From assembly GCA_964030475.1 (NCBI GenBank), contig CAXIPT010000002.1, forward strand, positions 15,235,907 through 15,299,906: a stretch of 64,000 nt of DNA. The letters are read 5' to 3'. Shown here piece after piece: positions 1 to 17,800 of the stretch. This DNA is from Tethya wilhelma. Its lineage: Eukaryota; Porifera; Demospongiae; Tethyida; Tethyidae. Numbering within the stretch: the stretch's first letter is position 1; the number at the start of each line of letters is the position of its first letter. The position numbers and the translations under genes are program-made. The notes beneath the pieces are model-generated. The model saw only the letters and a program-made list of their open reading frames with translations, ran no database searches and was not told where the DNA came from.

Positions 1-15
1 TTTTCCATCCTTATA

Positions 16-224
16 CAGTAGAACCTCTGATAGTGGACCCTCCGAGATAGGGACACTGTATTATTAACCTCTCAACAAAGGACAATTTCTAGTTCCAAAA
101 ATTTCTAATTCCCTATTGTAGCAATACAAACAGAACCTCCGAGAAGAGGACAACCTCTCTACAAAGGACAAACAAGCTGAATTTATATTGTCCCCAAAGT
201 GTCCTTTGTTCAGAGGTTTCACTG
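16..224. repeat. MITE-like element with pogo/Tigger-type ends
   Basis: Imperfect terminal inverted repeats are visible: the left end reads CAGTAGAACCTCTGATAGTG and the reverse complement of the right end reads CAGTGAAACCTCTGAACAAA. Both ends are flanked by the dinucleotide TA (14-15 and 225-226), the target duplication expected of Tc1/mariner-pogo elements. At 209 bp with no transposase frame, it would be non-autonomous. The interior repeats the 'ACCTC..AAAGGACA' theme several times, so it may have grown from its own ends. The superfamily assignment rests only on the CAGT..AACCTC end and the TA. Confidence 0.6.
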
Positions 225-429
225 TATCCAACTTGAATCTCTTCAGCAAATGAGAATTACAAGCAGAGTGGCTTATATCAGATTCTATTATACAAAAATA
301 ACCAGCATGGAAGTTACAGGCACAAAGATTGACTCAATTCAGAGCATATAGTGTATACGACAAATTTTCATTGATGCTCACATACATACATGTCACAACA
401 CTACAATAATTAATAATGATGAAAAGTGT

Positions 430-5804
<5,375 letters not shown>

Positions 5805-6905
5805 CTTCTTCTCCAACTGCTCAGAGCCACGTGTACATGTACTATGATGCAATGGCCATGTGGGGTTACAGGTACACTGGGCATGCGCACTAGTTCCGGA
5901 TGTAACTTGGGGTGGAGCTAATATACTGCTGCGCGTACCCGGATGTGAACAGATCAGAATCCAGTTATCAGCTGGGTGCAATTTTCTAACTGCCACTTCG
6001 TGCCTTGAGCTGCAAAATCTTTAAATTGTCTAGGGATTATAAAGAGGCTTTCTTGTGAGACATGTTTGCCAGGTTAGTCAAATTATATTATAATCATGTC
6101 ATTATCATTATTAATTAATTTTACACTGACGTTGACTTGTAGTCTACTTATGATCACCAAGATCAATATTTGTTACTCATGTCATGAGCAGACTCAGCTT
6201 ACTGACATATAAACTAGACAGCGTACAGTACAATGTTTATCTATATGGTTTGTAGTCTGCAAGTGTCTAAGTGCATGGATACTATGCAAACTGTATCCTA
6301 GTAAAGCCTCAGAAGGGTAGCACCTGAGTTCACAACTGTTTGAACTTACACAATAGTAGTCTGGCCAACCAGATCCACTATCAGATGGTTCACATAATTT
6401 ATATTTTATGCTAAAAATACACTACTGTCATGCCATTTTGCGACTGCCTAATGATTGCATTCAAGTTGTAAACAAATCATGGAGATATTTAGCACTATAG
6501 TAAATGGTCATAATATTGAAACTCATCTTATCAACACCATGTTGAATTGATATGCTCGAAATTACCTGTGCATTCAAGTACTAATTAATCCCCCAGGACA
6601 CTCAGCCACACTCAACAAGATTCTTAGAATTAACAGTCATGGCAACTACTATAAACTGAACTAGAGTATTTCTCAGTCAACTTAACTCTAATGACCTAAT
6701 ATTCATAATTCAGGAAATGACATCATCATATGGCTTCCACATGCCTGATTTCATATTCTCTGTGGTCATGGTAACCACTTTGATGTGGCCAGTAAACAGT
6801 GGTGTCAATACTTGTGGTGCTTTTTAATGGGTGTTCTGTGAACATAATATTTACCATACACACTTGCTCCAACTATTTCATCTGTGCAGACATTATTCAC
6901 TGACC
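5805..6905. other. Intergenic region between divergent mtHSP70 and Notch-ligand genes
   Basis: About 1.1 kb separates the two start codons, which point away from each other, so it must hold both promoters and 5' leaders. It is mostly AT-rich, with no convincing coding frame, RNA gene or repeat. A frame runs upstream of the Notch-ligand ATG from 6831 without interruption, but the hydrophobic signal peptide begins only at the ATG at 6906. Confidence 0.6.
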
Positions 6906-9900
6906 ATGAAATCCTATTTGAGTTTCCTTGGAGTGCTGTGTCTGGTTCACCACCTTCCTTTGACCACGGCAGATTTCAATTTCCAGTTTGAGCTTCAATC
7001 AATATCCACCAATGGCAACTGTTTTGGAGATGATCTCACTCTTGATTGTGAGACCTACTTGGGGTTTTTCTGCCTGAGACCTGGCCCAAGAAGTAGCACA
7101 TCCACTAGTGCTAGTGACTGTGCTTTTGGTACAAGTGGTCGTTTTGGTCCAGGAGGTAGCCTCCCTATTACGAGAGTTATACCTTCCACCCTACCTTGGA
7201 GTGTAAGTGGGGTTATTGATTCATGGTTCAAATATTTATGCATGACCTCACTTGAGCATTGGTACACCATTTATGTTCACAGGGCTCCTTTCAAATGTTT
7301 GTTCGTGCACGAGATGAGGATGACCCTGGTAATGATGATGATATTGATGCCATCTTCATCAATGACTCCCTCCAACCCAACGGACTATATACTCCTTCAA
7401 GAGACTACCCTGGACTCAACAACAAAGTGACGGTTCGTATGAGATACAGAGTCACCTGTCAGGCTAATTACTATGGTTCAGACTGTGACACTCTGTGTGT
7501 TCCTCAAAATGACCCCACCAACGGGCACTACACCTGTAACAGTGATGGCTCTATAGCGTGTCGTAGTGGCTATGAGAATACAGAGAACAACTGTAGAGAT
7601 AGTAAGTTAGTTCATGTGCATGGTTGTTGAAACAACAGATGTATGCTTGATTAATTTTCGACTTCAATTTGTTTCCCCACTAGGAATTACAGCATGCAGT
7701 CATTCTCCTTGTCTACAAGATGCTCCCTGCACTGCTGTTGGTGTCATTGACTTCATGTGTGACTGCCCCCCTGGCTACACATCTAAGGACTGTGGAGTAA
7801 ACATTAATGAGTGTGAGCCTGGCCCTTGTGTGAATGGAGGAAACTGCACAGTACGTGAGATACATCACACTAGCTATCACACTTGTCTTGTAGTAAACAT
7901 GCATGAGCATCATGTATCGTGATTGTGAAGAACTTGTTTCAACCCTGGTATCAGGTTACCATACACTAAAGTAGGAGGTTTCAGTGCATGCATGACTGTG
8001 GGTATTTGTGCTCCAAATGCATTTGAGAAAGTGTTCCTAACAAGGGTATAGTCAGTGAAACACTGATTCGAGCAATGGCATCTATTGTGGTCTCTGCTCT
8101 CAGAGATCATGTGTTTCTTGTGGGAATGTGTGCCTCTTGGTGCTTTAGCATGGCCATATATAGAGTCTGAGACCAGGTGCTATGCTTTTCATAAAGGATG
8201 ATCTCAATGTGATCTACACATAAAGTGAAGCCATGTTCTATTCATTATGAATATACTAATTAGGATACAACTTTACTTTGCCTGATGTGCCAGTTGCATG
8301 TGATCAGACCAGGCAACCATGAAAAGAAATTGCACGGTCTTGTTCTTAGCAAAGACTCTAATTGCTAAAATTTATGTGACTAGGATTACAAAATAGCACA
8401 ATCTTGCAAAGAAAAAATATATGTTTGATTTCCTATTTCTTGTGAATTGCTCTACATAGGATGGTGTTGCCAGTTACAGCTGTGTCTGTCCACCTGGGTT
8501 CAGTGGGATGAACTGTGAGGTGGACCTCAATGAGTGTATGGAGATGGACGTTGACTGCCCTGGGAACAGCACTTGTGTGGATGGCATAGGCTCCTACAGT
8601 TGTGTTTGCAATGAGGGATTTGAGGGAGACAACTGTACAGGTATGAAACAATGTACCCTATGACTGTACACATGTAATGCCTTATTGTCCCTTGTAACTA
8701 TGCATATTAATCTTGTACCCCGGACCCCAGGCATTGTTTCCGGGCATTTTTTTTTTTTTAAAAAAAGAATAAATGACATCATCATTATGTCAATCCATGC
8801 ATGCACTCTATTTATGCATCGACAGAAATTGACCCCTGTAGTGATGATCCATGCACCCACGGTTGCTCATGCATCTCAATGGGACCCTTTGACTATCATT
8901 GTCTCTGTCCTCCAACCACAGCTCCTATTGGTGTGGCTAATGGTAATGGTGGTTCTACTGCCCCTACAGCTGGTGCCACACAACCAGTCAGAGGCCCCAA
9001 TGCTGTGATGGCTGCTGTAGGAGCTGTGCTTGGTGTCATGCTGGTGTTGGTGGTGGTCATCATCGTGGTCATCACTGTGCTGTGTGTTCTGAGAAGGAAG
9101 AACAGGAAGGGGAGGACACTCTATGAGATGACAGGTATTATGATATCACTTGTTTCTGTTCAGTGCATTTTTAAATTAAACTCAAAATAATTAAATGTTG
9201 AATATTATTTTCTTATGTTATACTGAAACTGAATTCTGCTGCTCACTTTTCCCTCTTTGTCTTTAGAATCTAGCTCTAGAAATGGAACTCTGAAGAACCA
9301 TGAGCCCACAAGTGAAGCCCACATCTACCAAACACCCAATGAAGCACTGTACAGCAGCAGTGAAGGCAGTGAGGCCTTGATAACCAACCCCCTCTATGGC
9401 TCCAACCCCACCACTCCTCTTCACAACCACCCACCACCTGCCAATGGGGCACAAGCCTCACTCACACTTCAGAGTGCAAAGAGCAATGACACACTCCATG
9501 ATGTCGACAACCCACTCTATGGGGATAACCCTCCTCATTTACCGATGTCATCCCCCACACTTCAAGGACCGATCTACAGCGTACCACAGCCAGCTTCAGA
9601 GGAAGCCAAGAGGGAGGCTGTCAACTATCCTTATTCCTATGCCAGCATTGGAACAGGGAGAGGGGCATCAGTAAAGGGTGCTAGCAGTGGGGCACCAGAC
9701 ACTCCTTCACCTGTGGCTTCCAATAACTATGAGTATATCAAGATGGGGAGTGCTCAGCCCATTAGCCCCTCACTTAGTACAACTAACGAAGCAGCCCAGA
9801 CTGGTGGTGACTTCCACTATTCAGTGATTGATGCTAAAGATGTGGCTCCACCCACCCACTATCAGGAGCCAATCTCTCCGCAGCAGACACCAAGCAAAGG

Positions 9901-10099
9901 CAAGCCACCTCTGGCACCAAAGCCTAACTTTAAGAATGACACACCTCCTAATGGTAGGGCTACTGATGACAGCTCCCCCACCAGTGATGTACTGAACTCC
10001 TACGACAGACTGGACCATGGATCGGAGGGCATGCCATCTGGACTGACTGTCAGATTGGCCAAGGTGGAGGGGTCAGGCTATGAAGCCCTGCAATCATGA
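6906..10099 (+). CDS. Delta-like Notch ligand (MNNL-DSL-EGF-TM)
   Basis: This is a type I membrane ligand that would activate Notch on a neighbouring cell. Exons 6906-7202, 7283-7601, 7684-7850, 8460-8640, 8826-9134 and 9267-10099 join in phase to 701 residues. Residues 1-22 are a signal peptide (MKSYLSFLGVLCLVHHLPLT). Residues 24-150 form an MNNL-type N-terminal domain. The DSL domain starts at Cys158 (YYGSDCDTLC, GHYTC) and runs to about 203. Three EGF repeats follow; the second and third have the calcium-binding N-E-C start. A short, degenerate fourth EGF-like unit precedes the transmembrane helix at about 381-410 and a basic stop-transfer (RRKNRKGR). The cytoplasmic tail is long (about 290 residues) with two NPLYG motifs (465-469, 506-510), YEYIKM (579-584) and a proline-rich PPLAPKP (638-644). 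Four EGF units are fewer than in Delta1 of vertebrates. Delta versus Jagged cannot be fixed; there is no VWC domain. Confidence 0.92.
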
Positions 10100-10418
10100 G
10101 CTCAGTCCTTGTATATCATGAAGATGCACTCCTCAATATCATGACTCCATACACATTACAACCCTCACTGTATCACATTTCTTTGTTGACATCAATTACC
10201 TCTACACTCACACACATGCAGAAAGATAATTGTCTGTGTGGCAGGTTCATGCATGCATGTTCTACTAACTTTAATGATCAATTTTTTATTAACAAATTTG
10301 CTGATTATTATGCACAACAACCTCACCATACAATCAAGATTAAATGATTGCAAGAATATCAAAAATAATAATTTCAGCTTGTACAACATGATTAAAACAG
10401 AATGGGCGATATGGATGG

Positions 10419-10424
10419 AATAAA
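10419..10424 (+). terminator. Poly(A) signal for the Notch-ligand gene
   Basis: AATAAA lies 320 bp after the stop at 10099 and only 74 bp from the stop codon of FLAD1 on the opposite strand. The two convergent 3' UTRs therefore probably overlap. The reading is positional only. Confidence 0.45.
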
Positions 10425-10497
10425 TAAACGGGCAGCACCAGTGTTCTACAAGATAGACAGACTGAATGACATACAAAAAGTAGTGGCAGCATATACT

Positions 10498-11336
10498 TCA
10501 TGCCATCACTTTCACTTTGCTAGTCCTTCCAGCTCTTTCAAGACCCTCATCACTGAGCATGTAGGCAGGAAGATAGCTCTTGGTCTTGTCTGCTTCACCA
10601 GCTGTGCCTCCATTTTGAGCTGAGGGTGAGTCCACAAGAAGAGCAGGGTTCTTGTGTGTGTCCACCATCCCATCCAGTGACGTGTACCTACAGTACAGGG
10701 AGAGAGAGAGAAGAACAATTTTCAATGCTATTTCGTACACACCATTTTATTGCACTGTAAACAGGACTTGGTAGTATGGACTGTATGCCATAATGGTGCT
10801 TGAGTGATTTATAGGCATACAATTTTTGATACCGTATAGCGGGAAATTTTCGTGGGGGAAAATTTTTGCGTTTTCGTCTTGAATAGAAATTCGCGGGGAA
10901 AATTTTCGTGGATTGCGTCTCAACATTACGTGACGACCACATACCTTATAAATTTCGTGGGGGAAAATTTTCGCGGAAAGCTGCCAAACCGCGAAATTCG
11001 CAAAAATTTTCCCCCACGAAAATTTCCCGCTATACGGTACTGTATAGCAGTGTAAAGCAACTACAACTGACCCTTGTTCATAGAGTTTACAGTAAGGAAC
11101 ATTGAATAGACGTAGGAAGAGCCAAACATCAGAGTAGTTCCAATTCTAGCACACAGAGGAGAGAACACACAATCACACCAACTAAAACAATAATGATGAC
11201 CTATCTCTGAGACAGGTATCTCTCCACTCACCAGAATACTGTTCACTCTCATGTATGATGGCCAACTAGAGTCAGTCGGAGTAAAGGAGTCTAAGTCACC
11301 TGTAGTACATGTGTACATACATTGTTGCTGCATTGA

Positions 11337-11404
<68 letters not shown>

Positions 11405-11886
11405 GCATGACCCTTAAGTGGGCAGCACTCGATGCATGGTTGAGTGCCACACACTTAAGGGTATGCAACTATTTTGTTTGCCATAACCCCCTGTGACCTC
11501 TAGCTACTCTATTCTCACCTCCACCTAGCCACTAACTTGCAATTAGCCTATAAAAACTTTGGTTGCTAGGCAATGGCAAACAAACAAACAAACAAACACA
11601 CCAATTAGATGCATTACCTCAAGTGGTAAGCATTTGGGCTTGCAGCCTCATGCTTACCACTCAGGGCAATGCAATTATAATTTGTTGGAAGTTACACTGT
11701 GTGTTTTCCAAGGCAATCATATGTATCTAAGTAAACAATAGTGTGTAGTACCATTTTTCCACTAGTAATACAAAATGCTTAGTAACTTCCAACATACACA
11801 CACGCGCACACACACACACGCACACGCACACACGCATGCACACACACACACGCACACACATGCACGCACACACACACACACACGCA

Positions 11887-11949
<63 letters not shown>

Positions 11950-14378
11950 NCACACACACACACACACACACACCTGAAAATGGGTCTGTGTACCTAGTAC
12001 CCATGCAGATGGCCTTCAGTTTGGGATAAGAAGTCTTCAATTTGGCAAGTGCTTGCTGGATGCTACCTGATAGCTCTATCACTTCAAGATCATACCTAGG
12101 GTACAAACAAAGTGAGGGCATTCAAATATTGAGGACTAGTTCTCCTAGGCTTGAAAAATAACTAGTGGTATTATCGTATAATCAAATATCATACATACCT
12201 CTTCACTGACTGCTCTACAAAATGAATGACTTCTGGGAATGACTGGTGCTCAACAACATACAACACCTTGATCTTTGACTCCTTAAAATTGTGCCCTCTC
12301 CTGTGGATTGAAAGAAGAGTATACCATGGGAACACTAGTAGAATACCATGTGACATAATATTAATGTTGAACATGGAATCAACATACACACATGCACATA
12401 ATTTCCGCAACTACACAATAGATGCAATGCTCACTACTGCCACACTCTGTCCAACCACTGTCACACAGACCTCAACAAGAACACAAGGACACTGATGGGA
12501 ACATACTAACACTGATAGGAACACAGTGACACTGATTGGAGAATGTTAACACTGATATGAACACACAAAAGGAACACACCACAGCTACACCCAACAAAGA
12601 TAGATGGAAATGCTGTCCGTGCCCCATCAATAACTATACCATCCTCTCAAAGTACTTACCTTTCAAGCAGAGAGTGGAGGAGCTCAAGTATCAGAGTACA
12701 ATCCTTGCCTCCGTTGAATGCAACACACACTTCATCAAAGCTACATGCAAAAGACGATCACATAAATGCAGTCGACTGTCATACACATGCACACAACTCA
12801 TTCCACTAGTCTATGGAATACTACAGGACTAAAACACTGAAAGTAGACTGTGATGGAACCTACAGTGCATGTGCAATTCCACTCACTTATAGTCATTGAG
12901 ACACTTCTCTAGTGTGTTCAAGGTGTCCACCATCTTCTCACACAGACTGTCTGGAACAACTGTGTCCTGGTTAGCAACAAGTCTATCCAGGAACCACCTG
13001 AGAGACTTCCTGTATGAATATCATCACCACTGAAAGTATACTTTGATACTTTGAAAATCCACAGGAAGAGCACTGACCTTGCTGAACTGTTGACATCTCC
13101 ATAGTTACTCTTGGATGACATCATGACAGCTGTAGAGAAAACACCAGCATGGCAAAAAGAACATTATTAACCTAAACTTAAAGACAATTTAAGGCCTGTT
13201 CTTACCTGGAGGTATGGACAGGGAGAGTCTTGTACATGCCTGCATGTGGAATGCAAAACATTCATAATTATGTAACCATGTCTTAAGGGCTGGAGCCCAC
13301 TGGCACACACATACCTTCTCCACCTGTTCTCTGTTTGAAGACTCAAAGGTCACTTTAACCAGATAGTTGGAGACGTTGGTCACATTGGGATAGGAGCCAA
13401 TTTGGACAGAGGGGAATTCCCCTTGAACTGTTGCCAGGGGCTCAGCTAGGATGTCTTCATCACAACTAACAAACAGCTCTTTCAAGTAAAATTGAGTACT
13501 AGAGTTTGAGTAGAGCTCCTGTTATCAGTTACAAATTCCATATTAATGACTAGTGTGGGAAGAACATATACACAAAAAAAGTGCCTATAGGGCAACTAGC
13601 ACTACCTTGTGTTTCTGAAAGCCTTCCTCCAGCATGTAGGGCACTCCAGGGTAGATGTGGACATTATGCACTGTGATGAGTAGGTCAGTGAACACTTTAG
13701 AGTCATTAGGGGTAATGTAGATCTTTGTAGACTTGGGCACTAGGGCTATCTTCCTCAAGGGATGGGATGGCTTATCACTGTCATCACCATAGAAGAACTT
13801 GAGGATGCCGGCATGAGGGGAAATAGCCTCATCAAAAGCCTTCCCAACAGCTATGGAGGTAAACAAGACCGCCCTTAAACTTTCATATAATACCAGTGTG
13901 CACTGTACATGGTACAGGCAGACAAAGAGGTCATTTTCAAGTAAGTTACTAGGGACTACAAAACTGTTTATCTTTCTATTTCTCCTTACCTTCTAAGGTG
14001 ACATCATCATGAGTGGGTCCCACACCTCCAGTAGTGAACACAAAGTCATACTGTTGTGAAAAGAGCCGTACCTCATCAGCTATGCTCTGAAGGTCATCAC
14101 CCACCACTGAGATCTTTGCAACCTTCACTCCAAGCTGCCACAACTGCTTACAGAGAAAATGAGAGTTTGTGTCTTGTACATGACCCTTTAGAATCTCATC
14201 ACCTACAACTGTACACAAGAGAACAGAACATAGCCTGCCCTAGAATCATAGATATTTAAAATATACACTATATATCTATGCTAGAATCTAGCTTTATATA
14301 GAGTGATTATAGATAATTTTACTCACTGATAATTCCAGCTTCTAACGGTCTTCCGTCAGACTTGGTTTCTTTCGCCAT
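10498..14378 (-). CDS. FLAD1: FAD synthase (FLAD1, MoCF-like plus PAPS-reductase-like domains)
   Basis: It adenylates FMN with ATP to give FAD. Thirteen exons join in phase to 510 residues: 14327-14378, 13990-14208, 13606-13859, 13315-13476, 13206-13239, 13078-13129, 12887-13009, 12660-12740, 12199-12300, 11974-12095, 11232-11299, 11072-11145, 10498-10687. The N-terminal half is the molybdopterin-binding-like (FAD hydrolase-type) domain, with GDEILKG, DTNS and [13 protein letters not shown]. The C-terminal half is the PAPS-reductase-like synthase, with FNGGKDCT (the ATP-binding PP-loop) and a C-terminal YTSLDG-NPAL segment near 10650-10687. Domain order and length match animal FLAD1. The intron after exon 10 starts with the long (TG)n tract, so its donor (TTTTCAG|GTGTGTG) is made by the microsatellite. 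The start codon sits about 430 bp head-to-head from the RasGEF gene start codon. Confidence 0.93.
10832..11037. repeat. MITE-like element, CCGTA-terminus family (206 bp)
   Basis: Perfect ends CCGTATAGCGGGAAATTTTC on both sides in inverted orientation, flanked by TA at 10830-10831 and 11038-11039. The interior repeats 'GGGGGAAAATTTTCG'. It occupies more than half of the FLAD1 intron 10688-11071. Confidence 0.8.
11339..11600. repeat. Hairpin plus (CA)n repeat unit, copy 1
   Basis: A (CA)n tract (about 11339-11400) is followed directly by a 70-bp palindrome (11401-11470; arms AGTTGCATGACCCTTAAGTG and CACTTAAGGGTATGCAACT). A unique tail then ends in GGTTGCTAGGCAATGGCAAA at about 11560-11580. The same order in inverse orientation is found at 22317-22538, so this is a dispersed repeat family. 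A hairpin next to a simple repeat is reminiscent of Helitron-like non-autonomous elements, but no diagnostic end was found. Confidence 0.6.
11796..11973. repeat. Long interrupted (CA)n tract with an N
   Basis: About 175 bp of CA repeats with CG-containing interruptions in the left part and an ambiguous base at 11950. On the FLAD1 coding strand it is (TG)n and starts exactly at the donor of exon 11974-12095. Apparent reading frames of alternating Thr-His or Cys-Val across it are artefacts of the repeat. Confidence 0.9.
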
Positions 14379-14810
14379 TTGAACAACTTTGTGTACTCAG
14401 ATCAGAGATTTGCCTTCCTTTTGAACACGACGGGATGTGGCTCAAGCTTGCAAGCATGTGGCTCAAGGGTCATCGCATCCTTGACCTTTCGTAGCCACCC
14501 CCGCCCCCGACCCCGCCCCCCCTTTCCGAAAAGCCAATCATGTCCGTATACCATGTTCTAGTTCTAGTGTTCGGAAACCACGTGGCATTCTATGTATTCA
14601 CAGACTTGAAATAAATTCATAAGAGGGCGTGTGAGCAAACAACAACACTGCAGCACAGACAAGAAGACGCCAGTATCAAGGTGAGCTAAGCTGATAGGGT
14701 TTCTAGGGACATATTTACAAGAGCAGCTGCAATAGTAGGTTTGGTGGAAGAAGCCCCACCCCCTAACTATGAGGATCAATTAATGATGACTTTTCTCCCC
14801 ACAGACTACC
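14379..14810. promoter_or_regulatory. Divergent promoter region, FLAD1 / RA-RasGEF gene
   Basis: The 432 bp between opposing start codons contain a CG-rich stretch (about 14490-14525). On the plus side there is a likely non-coding first exon ending at about 14680 (CAGTATCAAG|GTGAGC), whose intron would end at CCCCACAG (about 14804), seven bases before the ATG. No TATA box is evident. Confidence 0.5.
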
Positions 14811-17800
14811 ATGGATGTTGCTCAGTTTACAGCAAAGGAACGAAAGCAGGCCAGAAAGAGTCTGCTAAAGCAGATTGATGCTTACAACAAGCAAGTTAGA
14901 AAGTCTTCATCCTTTCCCATCTCAAGTCCTTCCCAGGCAAGCAATTGATTATGGTTTATTGAAGGAGAGATGCAGTTATATAAATTTTGATATTTCAAGG
15001 CAGCTATATAATTTAATTCTAGATTAGAAATGATATATGCTGAATAGAAGGATATCCATCTCTTTATTTCTGTTCAGACTAGCTAGTACTGACACTTTGC
15101 CATTGAGTATACAACCCTGGGTTGATCTAGCTGAATTAGCTTCATATCTAGCCCATTTTGGCATAGTTATGTATGATTAAAATCATCTTAGAAGTCACTC
15201 CCTTCTTGTAATTCCTTGTAACCATTCTGGTGCTAGTTGTAGTACCAGATGACAAGGAACCAATAGTGTTCTTTCTTCTTTGAGATTGTGCCTGAAACAG
15301 TATACTTTATACATCATAGTCTCCTTGAGAAGGTGAGAGGGCCAATTCCATTGATCAGGATCACTACATGAATGACTTCCAGAGATGAAGAGAGGCCAAA
15401 TCTGTTTTGATTTGTGTTATAATTTTGTTTGTCTGCAGGACCTTGTATTCAAAGGTATTGTCAAAATCACGTATGACAGAGGTTATGCTCTTCAGACAAA
15501 GTCTCTCCTCCTGGAGAACACTACATCAACTGCTGAAGCCGTAGTAGAATTATTTTCTACTCTTGGCCTTAGGGGAAGACCCAGTGACTATGCTCTTGAG
15601 GAGCGTAATATCATGACTGGAGGTAAGGATTGAGTATTTAATGCTCAAATTTATAATGCTCTAACCTCTAGCCTCGTTCACAGGCTCCCTGCTTACCTTA
15701 TATGTAAGGTACCTAAGGTAGGTGGGGAGCCTGGGAACAAGGCTATAAAACCTCCTTATTTCTTGTATCTCATTTACATGACAAACTGCAAGATATGTTT
15801 TGTTTTCCTGTTAGAAATTCGTATTGTTGAAAGTGGAGAATGTCCACTTAAGCTCCAGCTGAAGTATGGTCCTCACCAGTCCTACATGGAGCTGAGGCTG
15901 GTCCAACTGAGAGACACAATGGGAGCACCTGCCCTCTCTACAGTGAAGCTGAAGGGAGGAGCCAGGGAGGAAGATGGAAGTGACTCTGATGACACTCTCA
16001 ATGGAAGCAATCCCAACATCGCTGTCCCAAAGGAGGAGGGTGAGTATTGCTGATTGAAAGTTATATTTCTAAGAGTTATGCCAAACATGAACACATGCCA
16101 GCATTATATTTCATCAATATACATTAGTGATTGATCATGGCATAGCGAGTGTGGAGCTGGTGATGGAGGAGGCAGTTCAGGACATCCCTCCCTTAGCACA
16201 CGATATCCAAGAGAGACTGAAAGGTCTCTCAGAATCAGTGGCAGTTGATGGTAAACCAAGACCAGGCCTTCCCACTAGGAGAATGCTATGGGACACCTTG
16301 AAGCCTCAGGCATCAGCGGTAAGCATGTGTCTGTGTAAAGCATTTGGGTGGAATGTGATTATGGTGTATTCATGATAATGAATTATTGTCATAGAACTAT
16401 GAATGATGTGTGTTGAGTGGACTTTGCATGCAATACCCACCACCACCCACCTATCCACACTCACACTCAAAGATAAACTCTTGATTTCACATGCACACGT
16501 AACAATAGCTTGTGAAAGACATCCGCCGCTTAGTGGACATTGGTGAATTTATTGCTAACAGACACTGCAAGTCTCCTGTTGTGAAGCTTATTGTGACTCT
16601 TGTTCTGGAGCTCATCACAGACCATAGCAGAGAGGTATGTATATAACCTTTGCATGATCATATTATTATGTGCGTGATGCCATGGTGATGGTCAGTTCTA
16701 GAATTGAACCCTGAACCTCTCAATCACACCTGCATGAAGATAACAGCATGATGGCTCTTTAAAGACAGTTTAAGACTTTACAGAATACTTTGGCACACCT
16801 TTGATATGAATAAACATGTATACACTTATTTGGCTTTAGTTTTAGCCCTGCCCACGTGCTAATTGAACTGCTAGACTTACAATAAAACAAAACTCAATAG
16901 CAAACAGATTGTAGTGTGTGTGGCCAGTTGGTCTAGGGGCATGATTCTCGCTTAGGGTGCGAGAGGTCCCGGGTTCGACTCCCGGACTGGCCCAATTTTT
17001 TTCCCAGTCGACTTAATCATCTACATACTTTGAATTTATTATTGTTTCCAATGTATGTTTACTGCAATGCTATGCAATTTGATGATTTAGCAACTTTTTG
17101 CAGTTGGTGACATTAACTAAAGAAATGTGTGGATTGAAGGGATCGACCAGGACTGATTTCAACAGTTCAGTCGCACATTTCATTCAACAGATCACATACA
17201 TCTCAAAACTAGTTGGCAAAACCAATGACGCACTTCATGCAATGGCTTTGACTGGTCACTTACTGGGAGTCACAAACCCAGAGAAGTTTCAGCAAGGAAA
17301 ACTCACTGTAAGCTTAAATAGTACTGCAGCATGCTAGAACTAGTGGCATTAAGATCATCATTGCACACATCATGCTTGAATCAATGCCAATATTACAGAA
17401 TGAGTCTTACTTCACTGGGTCTGGCAGTGTGTCGGGAGTACTCCTCTTCACTGTGGTCTCAGCCTATTTGGGACTGGTGAGAGCTGGGTACGAAGAGAAG
17501 TATGACTACTTTGCCAGTCTGGCCAGCAACATGCTACGCAGTGCTCAAAAGTCACTGGATACAATTCAGAAGACCGATGAGTAAATTGATAAATGTTTAT
17601 TTTTTTATTATACCCATTATGCTACAATGCAATACATGGTAGGTATGGTATGCTTCACCTGCACCCTCTGAGGAGCCGTGTGAGAGACATGGAACACAAG
17701 CTGAAGGTGGCCATGGACAATTTGATACGAGGAGTGAAGGTTGCATCATCCTCTAGATCACCACCAGGTGAGAGTGTATCATAATCCATGCATGGGACCT

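Noticed and set aside
11401..11470. Strong hairpin considered as a structured RNA
   Set aside because: A diverged inverted copy at 22423-22493 with the same flanks shows it is part of a dispersed repeat.
11727..12121. Overlapping frames of alternating Thr-His and Cys-Val residues
   Set aside because: They are translations of the (CA)n tract at 11796-11973 and stop being open outside it; the true coding part is only the FLAD1 exon 11974-12095.
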